From Amphritea japonica ATCC BAA-1530 (GTDB taxonomy: Bacteria > Pseudomonadota > Gammaproteobacteria > Pseudomonadales > Balneatricaceae): a stretch of 64,000 bases of DNA. The notes beneath the pieces were generated by a model that was given only the letters and a program-made list of their open reading frames with translations, had not been told where the DNA came from and did no database searches. The first letter of the stretch is position 1, and the number at the start of each line of letters is the position of its first letter. The DNA lies in the NCBI RefSeq assembly GCF_016592435.1, contig NZ_AP014545.1, forward strand, positions 186,001-250,000, given 5' to 3'. Positions 42,861-52,256 of this stretch are shown here, in pieces. Position numbers and translations under genes: made by a program.

Positions 42861-44126
42861 TTAACTGAAAATGCCTTTCAGGGTGAAGAATATCACGATT
42901 GAAAGGAAGGCTCCGGCAGGCAGTGTGACCAGCCAGGAGACGAAAATAGTGCCTACTACTTGCAGGTTCAGGGCTGACAGTCCCCGTGCCAGGCCTACGC
43001 CGAGTACTGCTCCTACAAGCGTATGGGTCGTTGAAATGGGCAGGCCGGTGCCCGAAGCAAATACAACCGTAGAGGCGGCAGCCAGTGTTGCTGCGAAACC
43101 TCGGCTAGGGGTCAGTTCGGTGATGTTATTACCGACGGTAGCGATCACTTTATGACCGTACATCACCAGGCCGGCAACGATACCCGCTCCACCCAGTAAT
43201 AGGATCCAGACTGGCATGGCGGATTTTTGTGCAACCTCACCTGCTGAGCCGACAACACCGACAACGGCGGCCAACGGTCCAACAGCATTGGCAACGTCAT
43301 TAGAGCCGTGAGCAAATGCCATCGCGCAGGCAGTAAACATCATCAGGACGCCGAAGACTTTTTCTACACTGGCGAAATGGTAATCGCGATCGTCTTCTGT
43401 TTTAGCCTTAATGTTCCGTAGCATGAATATGCCCAGCAGCATGGTCAGAAAAGCGATACCTATAGAGATCAGAGCGCTGTTAGCAAAACCAGGATTAAGA
43501 CCGATGTGCTTTAGACCTTTTGTGAAGGTAACCATCGAGATCATAAAACCAACGAGGAAGATGTACATCGGTACATATTTCTTCGCGTTCTTGAAGGGGT
43601 CTTCAGTATCCAGTATCAGCTTTTGCACACTTCGGAACAGAAAGAAGGCGATAAACCCGGCCGTCAACGGCGAGACAACCCAGCTGGCGACGATTTTTCC
43701 TACCTTTGCCCAGTGAACCGCATCTACTGAGATACCCACCGCTGCAAAGCCAACAATGGCTCCGACGATAGAGTGGGTTGTGGATACGGGCCAGCCCATA
43801 GCAGTGGCAATAAGTAGCCAGATACCCGCAGCCAGCAGGGCTGAGAGCATCCCGTAAACCAATAGTTCCGGCGTACCGGATAAAATTGCCGGATCTATGA
43901 TGCCTTTACGAATGGTCGCTGTTACCGCGCCGCCTGCAAGGTAGGCTCCGGCAAACTCAAAGATAATAGCGATGATTATCGCTTGTTTCAGGGTCAGGGC
44001 TTTGGAACCTACCGAGGTTCCCATCGCATTTGCTACATCGTTAGCGCCCACACCCCAGGCCATAAAGAATCCAAACACACACGCCATGATGACAAGGATA
44101 CTGCCATATTCCGCAATGATGCTCAT
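42861..44126 (-). CDS. pitA: Low-affinity inorganic phosphate transporter PitA
   Basis: This is a 421-residue inner-membrane symporter of the PiT family with two copies of the signature. The first is GANDVANAMGTSVGSKALT near residue 27; the second is AHGSNDVANAVGPLAAVVG near residue 271. About ten membrane segments are seen, and GLPISTTHTLVGA and GWPVSTTHSIVGA mark the paired repeats. It takes up phosphate, usually as a metal-phosphate complex with a proton. It lies 42 nt downstream of a DUF47/PhoU-like gene, the usual pairing for PiT transporters. Confidence 0.94.
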   Translation of the reverse strand: MSIIAEYGSILVIMACVFGFFMAWGVGANDVANAMGTSVGSKALTLKQAIIIAIIFEFAGAYLAGGAVTATIRKGIIDPAILSGTPELLVYGMLSALLAAGIWLLIATAMGWPVSTTHSIVGAIVGFAAVGISVDAVHWAKVGKIVASWVVSPLTAGFIAFFLFRSVQKLILDTEDPFKNAKKYVPMYIFLVGFMISMVTFTKGLKHIGLNPGFANSALISIGIAFLTMLLGIFMLRNIKAKTEDDRDYHFASVEKVFGVLMMFTACAMAFAHGSNDVANAVGPLAAVVGVVGSAGEVAQKSAMPVWILLLGGAGIVAGLVMYGHKVIATVGNNITELTPSRGFAATLAAASTVVFASGTGLPISTTHTLVGAVLGVGLARGLSALNLQVVGTIFVSWLVTLPAGAFLSIVIFFTLKGIFS

Positions 44127-44168
44127 GATAACTACCTAATTTAAGATTCAGAAAAATTAATGTGAGGC

Positions 44169-44849
44169 TTATTTCGCCAGCAACAATTGCAGGCGGCTAC
44201 CTACCTGTTGTGCTTTATCAGCGAGATCACCAATCCAACGGATAACCTGATACAGGAACATGGCATCGATTGGGTTCAGCTCTTTCTCCACCTCAAAAAG
44301 GGCGGAGCGAACTTCGCGTTCCATTTCGTCAGCGTCGTGTTCCAAATCATCCAGGTCATGGATCATTTGCTCTACGACTTCAACTTCATGGCCTCGGAAG
44401 CCTGCCGTAATCAATTCATCCAGCTCGTTCAGGGCGGTTAACGCCTGGCCGGATGTTTTCAAAGAAGCGCGGACATACTCAGCAACAATTGGCTGAATCT
44501 GTTTAGGGAGAGACATTTTTCGGCCTAGCATAAGTCCGGCAATATCTTTTGCACGATTTGCAATTTTATCTTGCATGCGCAGTAGTTCGAGAAGGTCGGT
44601 GCGGGGTACGGGCAGGAATATACTGTTAGGAAGATTCATACGAATCTCCTTCTTCATGGTATCTGCTTCACCTTCGAGAACCGCAATAGTGTGTTGCACT
44701 TTTGCAGCTTCTTCCCAATCTTCTGCCATTACGGCGTCAAAGAACGGAATCAGCTGTATCGCACAGGCATGAGCTTTAGCAATATGTTCTTGCATTGGCT
44801 GGAAAGGCGATCGTGCAAACATCTGCAAAATCGGATTATTAGTAACCAT
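44169..44849 (-). CDS. DUF47 (PhoU-like) phosphate transport regulator
   Basis: From the ATG at 44847-44849 the protein has 226 residues. A GTG three codons upstream is also possible. It is a helical PhoU-like protein of the TIGR00153/YkaA family: MFARSPFQPMQEHIAKAHAC at the start and several ED/E-rich helices such as HDLDDLEHDADEMEREV. It accompanies PiT transporters and is thought to modulate uptake. It precedes pitA on the same strand. Upstream are three 11-bp units similar to Pho boxes. Confidence 0.9.
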   Translation of the reverse strand: MVTNNPILQMFARSPFQPMQEHIAKAHACAIQLIPFFDAVMAEDWEEAAKVQHTIAVLEGEADTMKKEIRMNLPNSIFLPVPRTDLLELLRMQDKIANRAKDIAGLMLGRKMSLPKQIQPIVAEYVRASLKTSGQALTALNELDELITAGFRGHEVEVVEQMIHDLDDLEHDADEMEREVRSALFEVEKELNPIDAMFLYQVIRWIGDLADKAQQVGSRLQLLLAK

Positions 44850-44913
44850 AAAAATCACCGGTTTTAGTGCAAAATTTTCGCGAGTATACGTGGGGCTGTC
44901 GTCTGTTTGTAGT

Positions 44914-44946
44914 CATAATGAAACATAAATGTAACTAATTTGACAT
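44914..44946 (-). promoter_or_regulatory. Pho-box-like repeats upstream of the DUF47-pit operon
   Basis: On the minus strand three 11-bp units follow one another: ATGTCAAATTA, GTTACATTTAT and GTTTCATTATG. PhoB binds 11-bp tandem units with the core TGTCA. The first unit is the best and the others are degenerate, so this is moderate evidence. Confidence 0.45.
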
Positions 44947-45127
44947 AAGTTGAAGCCGGGTAGCCGGTTCCGTGACGTTGGGTGTGTTGTAACTTACTGT
45001 TTTATCACTTTTTTATGTATTTATTATTGTTTTGTTAAACTTTTGTTACAGAAGAATATATCGAGACAAAAAGCGCTTTTTGGTAAGCTGAAAGAATCAA
45101 ACGGCCACCGATAGAGTACCTTTATAT

Positions 45128-48028
45128 ATGCTCAGCCAATTAATAGAAAAACTTCCTCTGCTTGTTCAGCCAGGCGTCACTCTCAACCTGGAGAAATCTA
45201 TTAACACTGTTCAAAGCCTGACTCATGAGTCGGAACGTATTCAGGCTGACCTGGTTCGGGTGCTGGCTGGTAGTGACTATGTTGCTGACCAGCTGGGTCG
45301 AAAGCCTCAACTGTTCGAGGATTTGTTACAGAATAATGACCTTTATTCTGTCTACGGAGCGGGAGAGTACGCGCAGCGTTTAGGACAGAGCCTGGCTTTG
45401 GTTGAGAGTGAGGAACTACTTCATAGTGTTTTACGGAAATTCAGACAGCGAGAAATGGTCAGGATAATCTGGCGCGACCTAACCCGTGCTACGGATATGC
45501 GGGGAACAACGGCTGACCTTTCTGCCCTTGCTGATGCTTCTATAGACCAGGCGTTGCAATGGCTATATCAGGATTGTTGTAGCAAGTGGGGGACGCCGCA
45601 CGCCCCCGCTGCAGAAGGAGCTTCGGGGAAGCCTCAGCAGTTGATTGTACTGGGGATGGGTAAACTGGGTGCCTATGAACTTAATCTCTCTTCCGATATT
45701 GATCTGATTTTTGCCTACCCGGAAAAAGGCATGACTGAAGGGGGGAGGCGGGTGTTGGCAAACCAGGACTTCTTTAGTCGTTTGGGCCAGAAACTTATCC
45801 AGGCGTTGGATAATATAACGGCGGATGGTTTTGTTTTTCGTACTGATATGCGACTTCGCCCCTATGGAGCAAGTGGTCCGCTGGTCTGTAGTTTTGCTGC
45901 GATGGAAGAATATTACCAGGATCAGGGGCGAGACTGGGAACGTTACGCCATGATCAAGGCCCGGGTAGTTGGGGGTGACCAGCAGGCAGGGGGTGATCTT
46001 CTGGAAATGCTGCGGCCCTTTGTCTATCGAAAATATATCGACTTCAGTGCGTTTGACTCTTTGCGTTCGATGAAAGAGATGATCAACAAAGAGGTGCGGA
46101 GAAAAGGACTGCATGGCAACGTGAAATTAGGTGCTGGTGGTATCCGGGAAGTGGAATTTGTTGCTCAGGCGTTTCAGTTGATTAGGGGAGGGCGTGATCC
46201 CCGGTTACAGCAACGAGAGCTGCTGAATATTCTTCCCTTGTTACCCGAGACTGTTGGTATGCCTGAGCAAGCTGTAGAGGATCTGACCGAAGCGTATACT
46301 TTTCTTCGTAATGCGGAGCATGTCATTCAGGCGGTGGCTGACCGGCAGACACAGGAGTTACCAGTTGACGAGGTTGGCCAGGCGCGGATGGCTTATAGTA
46401 TGGGGTTTGAGAACTGGAGTGACTTTATGCTCGAGTTGGATCGCCAGCGAGGGCGGGTTACAGAACATTTTGCAAATGTGATTGCGCCGGCAGAAGAGGC
46501 GGCGGAAAGCGACGATCTGAGTAGCGACTGGTTACTGCTTTGGAGTAATGAGTGCGATGCTGCGGAAGGAGAAGCTATATTTGCAGAACAGGGTTTGGAT
46601 GACCCTCAACAGGCCTGGAAAGCGTTCAGCAATTTAAAGTCCAGTCGTTCCGTTCAAGTTATGCAGGCGGTTGGCCATGAACGTCTGCTGGCGGTGTTGC
46701 CTCAACTAATGAATGAAGTAGCCGCTGTGGAAAATGCTGCAGAGACTCTGGAACGGGTCTTGCTGTTGATTCAGGCGATTATCCGCAGATCTGCTTATCT
46801 GGTGCTATTGGCTGAAAATCCGGATGCGATGCAACAGTTGGTTAGGCTCTGTTCTGCCAGTGCCTGGTTTAGCGAAACGCTGGCAAAACAGCCGGTATTG
46901 TTGGACGAACTGATCGATCAGCGGACTCTTTATGCACCGCCCACCAAAGAGGAGCTGCAATCTGACTTACGACAACAGCTGCTGCGGATTCCTGAAGAGG
47001 ATGAAGAGCAATTAATGGAAACGCTTCGCTACTTTAAGAGTGCGCATGCGTTACGTGTAGCGGCATCAGATATAACAGGGGTACTGCCGCTCATGAAGGT
47101 CAGTGACTGCCTCACATGGTTGGCTGAAGCGATTCTGGAAGCGGTTTTGGAGATCGCCTGGCGGCAGTTAACCGAAAAGCATGGGGTACCGCAAAAAACG
47201 CCAGGTGTACCCTGTGACCCAGATTTTATTATTGTTGGCTATGGGAAAATGGGAGGAATTGAGCTTTCATACGGCTCTGATCTGGATCTGGTTTTTATAC
47301 ATGATGCTGAAGCGGGTTTGTATACCGAGGGTAAGAAGCCGATTGCAAATTCAGTCTTCTTTACTCGATTAGGCCAGAAGATTATTCATATCCTCAATAC
47401 CTTTACCGCAGGGGGGCAACTGTACGAAGTTGATATGCGCCTGCGGCCTTCGGGTAACTCAGGTTTGTTGGTAAGCTCATTAAAAGCGTTCACCGATTAT
47501 CAGGAGAAAGAAGCCTGGACCTGGGAGCATCAGGCTCTGGTAAGGGCGCGAGTGATAACCGGGTCAAAGGCGCTGTCGCAGGCGTTTGAACAGGTGCGTG
47601 GCAATATACTCAGTCAATCCCGGGAACTTCCTGATTTAACAGCGGAAGTGGTTAAAATGCGGGAAAAAATGCGCGATCATCTGGGAACTTCTGATAAAGA
47701 TAAAGATGCAAAGTTTAACCTGAAGCAGGATCGCGGCGGCATTGTTGATATAGAATTTATTGTTCAATTCAGCGTGCTTGCACATGCATATCAGTATGAT
47801 GAATTAATCAGATTCACCGATAATATTCGTATTATTGATGCCATGGCAGCCACCGGAGTGATTTCGGCAGATGATGCTGAAATACTGAGAGAAGGCTACA
47901 AACGCTACCGCGCGGTGGGTCATCGACAGGTACTGCAGGATCGTTCGACAACCATTGGCTCCTCAGAGCTGGAAGATTGCCGTCAGGATATCACCCGAAT
48001 CTGGCAGAGCCACTTAAGAGTAGAGTAA
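45128..48028 (+). CDS. glnE: Glutamine synthetase adenylyltransferase/adenylyl-removing enzyme GlnE
   Basis: This is a 966-residue bifunctional enzyme with two nucleotidyltransferase domains. The first core has LIVLGMGKLGAYELNLSSDI then DLIFAYPEKG, and the second has FIIVGYGKMGGIELSYGSDL then DLVFIHDAEAG. Each is followed by a MRLRPYGASGPLV or MRLRPSGNSGLLV motif. It adds or removes AMP on glutamine synthetase according to PII state and glutamine. The PII proteins at 438 and 2265 are its expected partners. A terminator follows at 48037. Confidence 0.96.
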   Translation: MLSQLIEKLPLLVQPGVTLNLEKSINTVQSLTHESERIQADLVRVLAGSDYVADQLGRKPQLFEDLLQNNDLYSVYGAGEYAQRLGQSLALVESEELLHSVLRKFRQREMVRIIWRDLTRATDMRGTTADLSALADASIDQALQWLYQDCCSKWGTPHAPAAEGASGKPQQLIVLGMGKLGAYELNLSSDIDLIFAYPEKGMTEGGRRVLANQDFFSRLGQKLIQALDNITADGFVFRTDMRLRPYGASGPLVCSFAAMEEYYQDQGRDWERYAMIKARVVGGDQQAGGDLLEMLRPFVYRKYIDFSAFDSLRSMKEMINKEVRRKGLHGNVKLGAGGIREVEFVAQAFQLIRGGRDPRLQQRELLNILPLLPETVGMPEQAVEDLTEAYTFLRNAEHVIQAVADRQTQELPVDEVGQARMAYSMGFENWSDFMLELDRQRGRVTEHFANVIAPAEEAAESDDLSSDWLLLWSNECDAAEGEAIFAEQGLDDPQQAWKAFSNLKSSRSVQVMQAVGHERLLAVLPQLMNEVAAVENAAETLERVLLLIQAIIRRSAYLVLLAENPDAMQQLVRLCSASAWFSETLAKQPVLLDELIDQRTLYAPPTKEELQSDLRQQLLRIPEEDEEQLMETLRYFKSAHALRVAASDITGVLPLMKVSDCLTWLAEAILEAVLEIAWRQLTEKHGVPQKTPGVPCDPDFIIVGYGKMGGIELSYGSDLDLVFIHDAEAGLYTEGKKPIANSVFFTRLGQKIIHILNTFTAGGQLYEVDMRLRPSGNSGLLVSSLKAFTDYQEKEAWTWEHQALVRARVITGSKALSQAFEQVRGNILSQSRELPDLTAEVVKMREKMRDHLGTSDKDKDAKFNLKQDRGGIVDIEFIVQFSVLAHAYQYDELIRFTDNIRIIDAMAATGVISADDAEILREGYKRYRAVGHRQVLQDRSTTIGSSELEDCRQDITRIWQSHLRVE

Positions 48029-48036
48029 TCGAAAAT

Positions 48037-48062
48037 AAAAAAGCGCCAGAAGGCGCTTTTTT
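48037..48062. terminator. Bidirectional terminator between glnE and ilvE
   Basis: AAAAAAGCGCC (48037-48047) and GGCGCTTTTTT (48052-48062) form an 11-bp stem with an AGAA loop; both sides carry homopolymer runs, and the genes converge here. Confidence 0.92.
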
Positions 48063-48078
48063 ATGGAAGTAGCTAAGG

Positions 48079-49074
48079 TCAGATACGGGTTAACCAACCG
48101 TGCTTATCTTCTGCTTTGCCCCATTGAATATCATTCAATGCCTGGCGCAGTTTTACGGTAGTAGAGCCTGTTTCGCCGTTGCCTACCGGGAATTCCTGAC
48201 CATTATGAATCAGAGTGCCGACGGGTGTGAGTACGGCAGCAGTGCCAGACAGCGCTGCTTCACAACCCGGTTTAGCCGCTCGTTCCAGCAGCTCTTCAAT
48301 GGTTAGCTGGCGTTCCTGAACATCCATGCCTAGGTCGCGGGCTATGGTAAGAATGGAATCACGGGTGACGCCATGCAGGAAGCTTTCGTCCAGGGCTTTA
48401 GTGATAACTTCATTGCCATCGATCAGCAGGAAGTTGGCCGCGCCGGTTTCCTGAACATCACCGTCTGGACAGAAAAGCACCTGATCGGCATTCAGTTCTT
48501 GTTTAGCTTTCATGATGGGTTGCAACGCACTGGCATAGTTACCACCACTTTTAATCATGCCCATATGCGCTGCACAGCGAGCGCCATTTTCTTCGAGTAA
48601 CAAGCGCAGCGGAGCACCACCACCTGAGAAGTAATCGCCAACAGGAGATAATAAAATGTACTGGCAAGAGGTTACCGACGGTGATGCAGCTTTACCAATC
48701 GCAGGCTCAGTGCCAAAGTGAGTCGGGCGGATGTACATAGAACCTGGAGGCTCGGGTACTTCATTTTTAAAGCGGGTAACGATATCAATAATCATCTTGC
48801 CGGTGGCGGCTTTGTTGATCTCTGGTAGTGCCAGTAGCTCGCTACTCTGAGTGAAACGATCAATATTACGATCCATTCGGAAAATATTGATCGAGCCATC
48901 TTCATGTCGAAACGCTTTCAAACCCTCAAAACAGGTGCTGGAATAGTGCAGTACATGTGCTCCTGGATGCAGTTGCAGGCTATCGCTGCTGACTACTTCA
49001 GCTTCACTCCAGCTAGAGCCATCAAACCAGGAGATTGCCATTTCAGGCATGAACACAGTTCCAAATGCTGCCAT
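48079..49074 (-). CDS. ilvE: Branched-chain amino acid aminotransferase
   Basis: This is a 331-residue fold-type IV PLP enzyme that transfers amino groups to form leucine, isoleucine and valine. It has the N-terminal GAHVLHYSSTCFEGLKAFR motif. The PLP Lys lies in MGMIKSGGNYASALQP. Later come DVQETGAANFLLI and LHGVTRDSILTIARDLG. The length and the SSTCFEGLKA motif match the mitochondrial/BCAT-like (type II) group more than enteric IlvE. It stands alone, with glnE convergent and waaC divergent. Confidence 0.93.
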   Translation of the reverse strand: MAAFGTVFMPEMAISWFDGSSWSEAEVVSSDSLQLHPGAHVLHYSSTCFEGLKAFRHEDGSINIFRMDRNIDRFTQSSELLALPEINKAATGKMIIDIVTRFKNEVPEPPGSMYIRPTHFGTEPAIGKAASPSVTSCQYILLSPVGDYFSGGGAPLRLLLEENGARCAAHMGMIKSGGNYASALQPIMKAKQELNADQVLFCPDGDVQETGAANFLLIDGNEVITKALDESFLHGVTRDSILTIARDLGMDVQERQLTIEELLERAAKPGCEAALSGTAAVLTPVGTLIHNGQEFPVGNGETGSTTVKLRQALNDIQWGKAEDKHGWLTRI

Positions 49075-49316
49075 TGATTACCTCGAAAACGTATAAAGTT
49101 AAATATTTTGTTATTACGCAGCGTGATACAGCGTTTTTTTATAGGCCAATGATTGTAATCAGCTCTGGCTGAAAAGGGAATCAGCTGCAGTAATTAAAGG
49201 TGGGATGGATGAAGAAAATAAGCGTTTTATTGTGGCAGGTCGATGGATGACGTGTAAATCATAAATGGTATACTGCGGTCATTGTTATTTTTCCGCTGTT
49301 GGAGATAGGAATCCCC

Positions 49317-50318
49317 TTGAAAGTTCTGATCGTTAAAACCTCATCCATGGGGGATGTTATCCATACATTACCGGCACTCACTGATGCGACAAAGGCTATC
49401 CCTGATATTCGCTTTGACTGGGTGGTTGAAGAAGGCTTTGCAGAAATTCCGGGATGGCATTTTGCCGTTGATAACGTGATCCCAGTGGCGATCAGACGCT
49501 GGCGAAAAAATCTCTGGAAAACCTTTTTAAGTGGGGAATGGAAACAGTATCGAGCTTCCCTGTCTGAGTCTGAATACGACCTGGTGATTGATGCGCAAGG
49601 GTTATTGAAAAGTGCCATGCTGGTGACCCGGTATAGTCGGGGTGTAAGTTGCGGCTATGATAAATCTTCAGCACGGGAAGCACTTGCTGCCCGGTTCTAT
49701 CAGCGCACCTTTAAGGTTGATAAAGATCAGCATGCAGTAGAGCGAACACGTCAGTTGTTTGCCAAGGCGTTAGGTTATCAAGTGGAAGGGCGGGGTGACT
49801 TTGCTATTCGTAATCACTTTATCCAGGAAAAGGACACGACATCGGGCTACCTGGTGTTTCTTCACAGCACCACGCGTTTTGATAAACACTGGCCGGAAGC
49901 GTATTGGCTGGAACTGATTAAGAAAGCGACAGAAGAAGGCTGGAAAATCAAGCTGCCCTGGGGAAATCCGGAGGAGAGAGACAGGGCTGATCGGTTGGCT
50001 CTCGGAAATAATGCTGTTGAGGTGCTGCCAAAGCTGAATTTGGCTGAGGTGACTACGGTATTGGCCGGTGCGGCAGGCTGTGTATCTGTGGACACTGGCT
50101 TATCTCACATGGCCGCTGCTTTAGATCGCCCTAACGTTATCTTATTTGGCTCAACCGACCCTGGATTGGTTGGCGGCTATGGTAAAGATCAGTTATGTCT
50201 GGAAGCGAAAGTACAACCAGAAAGCGATAGTCTTGTAGAACCTGCTGTGTTTGCAAACCTTACGCCAGCGATTGTCTGGGAAGCATTAGCTGCACAATGC
50301 TCACAAGCAAAGGACTAG
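49317..50318 (+). CDS. waaC: LPS heptosyltransferase I (WaaC)
   Basis: From the TTG at 49317 the protein has 333 residues and opens MKVLIVKTSSMGDVIHTLPA, as E. coli WaaC does. A second in-frame TTG lies 18 nt earlier, overlapping the ribosome site. It is a GT9 enzyme that adds the first heptose to Kdo2-lipid A. Family stretches are DWVVEEGFAEIPGWH, VIPVAIRRWRKNLW, VIDAQGLLKSAMLVTR, QHAVERTRQLFAKALGY and SVDTGLSHMAAALDRP. It heads the LPS gene cluster, with the next gene 3 nt away. Confidence 0.95.
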   Translation: MKVLIVKTSSMGDVIHTLPALTDATKAIPDIRFDWVVEEGFAEIPGWHFAVDNVIPVAIRRWRKNLWKTFLSGEWKQYRASLSESEYDLVIDAQGLLKSAMLVTRYSRGVSCGYDKSSAREALAARFYQRTFKVDKDQHAVERTRQLFAKALGYQVEGRGDFAIRNHFIQEKDTTSGYLVFLHSTTRFDKHWPEAYWLELIKKATEEGWKIKLPWGNPEERDRADRLALGNNAVEVLPKLNLAEVTTVLAGAAGCVSVDTGLSHMAAALDRPNVILFGSTDPGLVGGYGKDQLCLEAKVQPESDSLVEPAVFANLTPAIVWEALAAQCSQAKD

Positions 50319-50321
50319 ACA

Positions 50322-51356
50322 ATGCCTCGTTCTGTTTATTTTGTATCTACATTACTGCATCTTTTTACAGCCACTGCGATTGCGGCTGAACGTCAGAATG
50401 AGACGGCAATTTTAGTTTTTATTGATCAGCCTGAAGGCCGCCCCCCACAAATATTTGAACTTGTTAAACAATGGGAATCATCTCCTTTTAGAGAACAGCA
50501 TTTGTTCTATGGCCGTCTGAAAGGCGGTTTGAGTAAACTGAAAAAAAGGCGTCAGCTGTTTCGCGATATAGATGGTCTTATAAATCGTTTACAGCCCGAG
50601 CACATTTTTGTTGGTAATGACCGTCGAATTGAGTTTCAGTATGCAATGCATGTTGCTCAAAAAAACGGTACGCCCGCGATCGGTCACTATATGGATGAAG
50701 GTACTTTCACCTATGTCGGCAGGAAGGCATCCAGTGGTATCGGGGATGTCGTTGTTGATAATGGGCTGAAAAAGTTGTTTTACGGCTTATGGTGGAAGAA
50801 TCCAGCGACGGTTGGCGCTTCCTCATGGATAAGGGATGTGCATGTTGCTTTTCCAGAGTTAATTAACCCACTGCTTAAACTTAAGGCGGTACATTGCCTG
50901 ACGGCAGCTAGTTTTCGATCAGAGCCGCTCAAACAGCTTTCTAAAATGATGCTTCAGGAGAACGCGGTAACAGATGAACAGGTTAAAGCGTTAGATGTGC
51001 TTATTACCCTTCCGCATGAATCATTATTCGAAAAGGACAGCGGCTATAAGGATAAAATTCTAGCGCTGATTTCTACGCTTAAAGGCGCCATCGCGGTGAA
51101 ATATCACCCGCGAAATAGCTGTGAAGATGCGCTTGATCTTCAACAATATGGCGTTAAATTACTCCCGTCGTCGGTCAGCTATGAAGCGATTCTGCCGTTG
51201 TTGAGAAATGATGTGACAGTGATCGGAGATGTATCGTCTACTTTGTTGCTGACCCGTTGGCTAAGGCCAGAAATTGAAACCATTTCTTACCGAAATGGAA
51301 CAGAAAATATAAAGTTTGAAAAACTGTTCAGCGATCTCGGTATACAAGTTCGGTAA
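50322..51356 (+). CDS. Putative glycosyltransferase with sialyltransferase-like motifs
   Basis: This is a 344-residue protein not confidently placed in a family. It carries HYMDEGTFTYVGR (an Asp-Glu-Gly motif near residue 123), AVKYHPRNSC (His-Pro near 262) and DVSSTLLL (Ser-Ser near 307). These three motifs occur in that order in bacterial sialyl- and polysialyltransferases of GT38/GT52 and PF07388 type. Its start is MPRSVYFVSTLLHLFTATAI, without a signal peptide. The gene follows waaC after 3 nt and precedes two small glycosyltransferases, so an outer-core or O-unit role is likely. Sialic acid use is inference; no CMP-sialate genes are in the window. Confidence 0.6.
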   Translation: MPRSVYFVSTLLHLFTATAIAAERQNETAILVFIDQPEGRPPQIFELVKQWESSPFREQHLFYGRLKGGLSKLKKRRQLFRDIDGLINRLQPEHIFVGNDRRIEFQYAMHVAQKNGTPAIGHYMDEGTFTYVGRKASSGIGDVVVDNGLKKLFYGLWWKNPATVGASSWIRDVHVAFPELINPLLKLKAVHCLTAASFRSEPLKQLSKMMLQENAVTDEQVKALDVLITLPHESLFEKDSGYKDKILALISTLKGAIAVKYHPRNSCEDALDLQQYGVKLLPSSVSYEAILPLLRNDVTVIGDVSSTLLLTRWLRPEIETISYRNGTENIKFEKLFSDLGIQVR

Positions 51357-51383
51357 CCCTGACGGGCGCACTAAGGAAACTCT

Positions 51384-52256
51384 ATGAAACTGGCTATGAA
51401 TTATCTTATCAAAAATGAAGCCGATATCATTCTTGATAATATTAAAGTGCATTCTCAGCTTGGGGCTGATTGTTTTGTCATTATAGATAACGGATCGACG
51501 GACAATACCCGTGAACTGCTTGACTCCGTAAAAGATCAATATGAGATGATTATTATTGATAGGCCTCTTTTGGATTATCAGCAGAGCAACTGGAAAACAG
51601 AGATGGCTAAAACTGCGGCCAGTAAGTTGGGTGCAGATTGGAGTATCGCGAACGATGCCGATGAATTCTGGATTCCGAAAGATGGAAGTTTGAAGACAGA
51701 AATGGTTTCATCGGGGTCAATTCTTGAGTGTCCCCGGTATAACGTTCTTTTTGACCGTAAAGCGTTTGATGGCGAAGCTCCCTATTATACGCAGACCAAT
51801 AGAGTGCAGTATCCTATAAATTACCCTAAGGGCATTCAGTGTTCTCAACCCAACCTTTCAATCATGATGGGTAATATACATGGGAAAGTGGCTGTACGAT
51901 CTCGAGGTCTTGTCCGTGTCAAAGGTGGTAATCACCGTGCATGGCATGCCTGGGGGTGGTTGAATTCAAAGAAATCTCAAAACATCGATATTTATCACTA
52001 CCCCATTCGCTCGAAAGAAAAGTTTATTCAGAACATTGAGAACCGTAAGGCGCTGCTTGATGCCGGGGTGTCTAAGATGGGTGATCACTACCGGCGTTGG
52101 GTTAGTTTGTATCAGGACGGATTGATTGAAGAAGAGCTGGACCGACTAACGGTTACTGAAAAAAGTAGGGACACGTTATTTGATTTAGGTGTTCTGGTTG
52201 AAGACAGTACCGCCAGTATGGCCATAAGTGATTTGTTGAGTGAGCGCTCCTCATGA
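51384..52256 (+). CDS. Glycosyltransferase, GT2-like (Glyco_tranf_2_4 type)
   Basis: This is a 290-residue cytoplasmic protein. The N-terminal nucleotide-sugar fold has NYLIKNEADIILDNI, VIIDNGSTDNTRELLD and the metal-binding stretch WSIANDADEFWIP (Asp-Ala-Asp). It ends in a helical part with no membrane segment. These enzymes add a sugar to LPS or capsule. The sugar is unknown. Its stop overlaps the next gene's start (ATGA), so translation is coupled. Confidence 0.82.
   Translation: MKLAMNYLIKNEADIILDNIKVHSQLGADCFVIIDNGSTDNTRELLDSVKDQYEMIIIDRPLLDYQQSNWKTEMAKTAASKLGADWSIANDADEFWIPKDGSLKTEMVSSGSILECPRYNVLFDRKAFDGEAPYYTQTNRVQYPINYPKGIQCSQPNLSIMMGNIHGKVAVRSRGLVRVKGGNHRAWHAWGWLNSKKSQNIDIYHYPIRSKEKFIQNIENRKALLDAGVSKMGDHYRRWVSLYQDGLIEEELDRLTVTEKSRDTLFDLGVLVEDSTASMAISDLLSERSS

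Noticed and set aside
45563..46114. 183-codon minus-strand frame inside glnE
   Set aside because: It lies fully within a well-conserved gene, with no ribosome site or recognisable domain.
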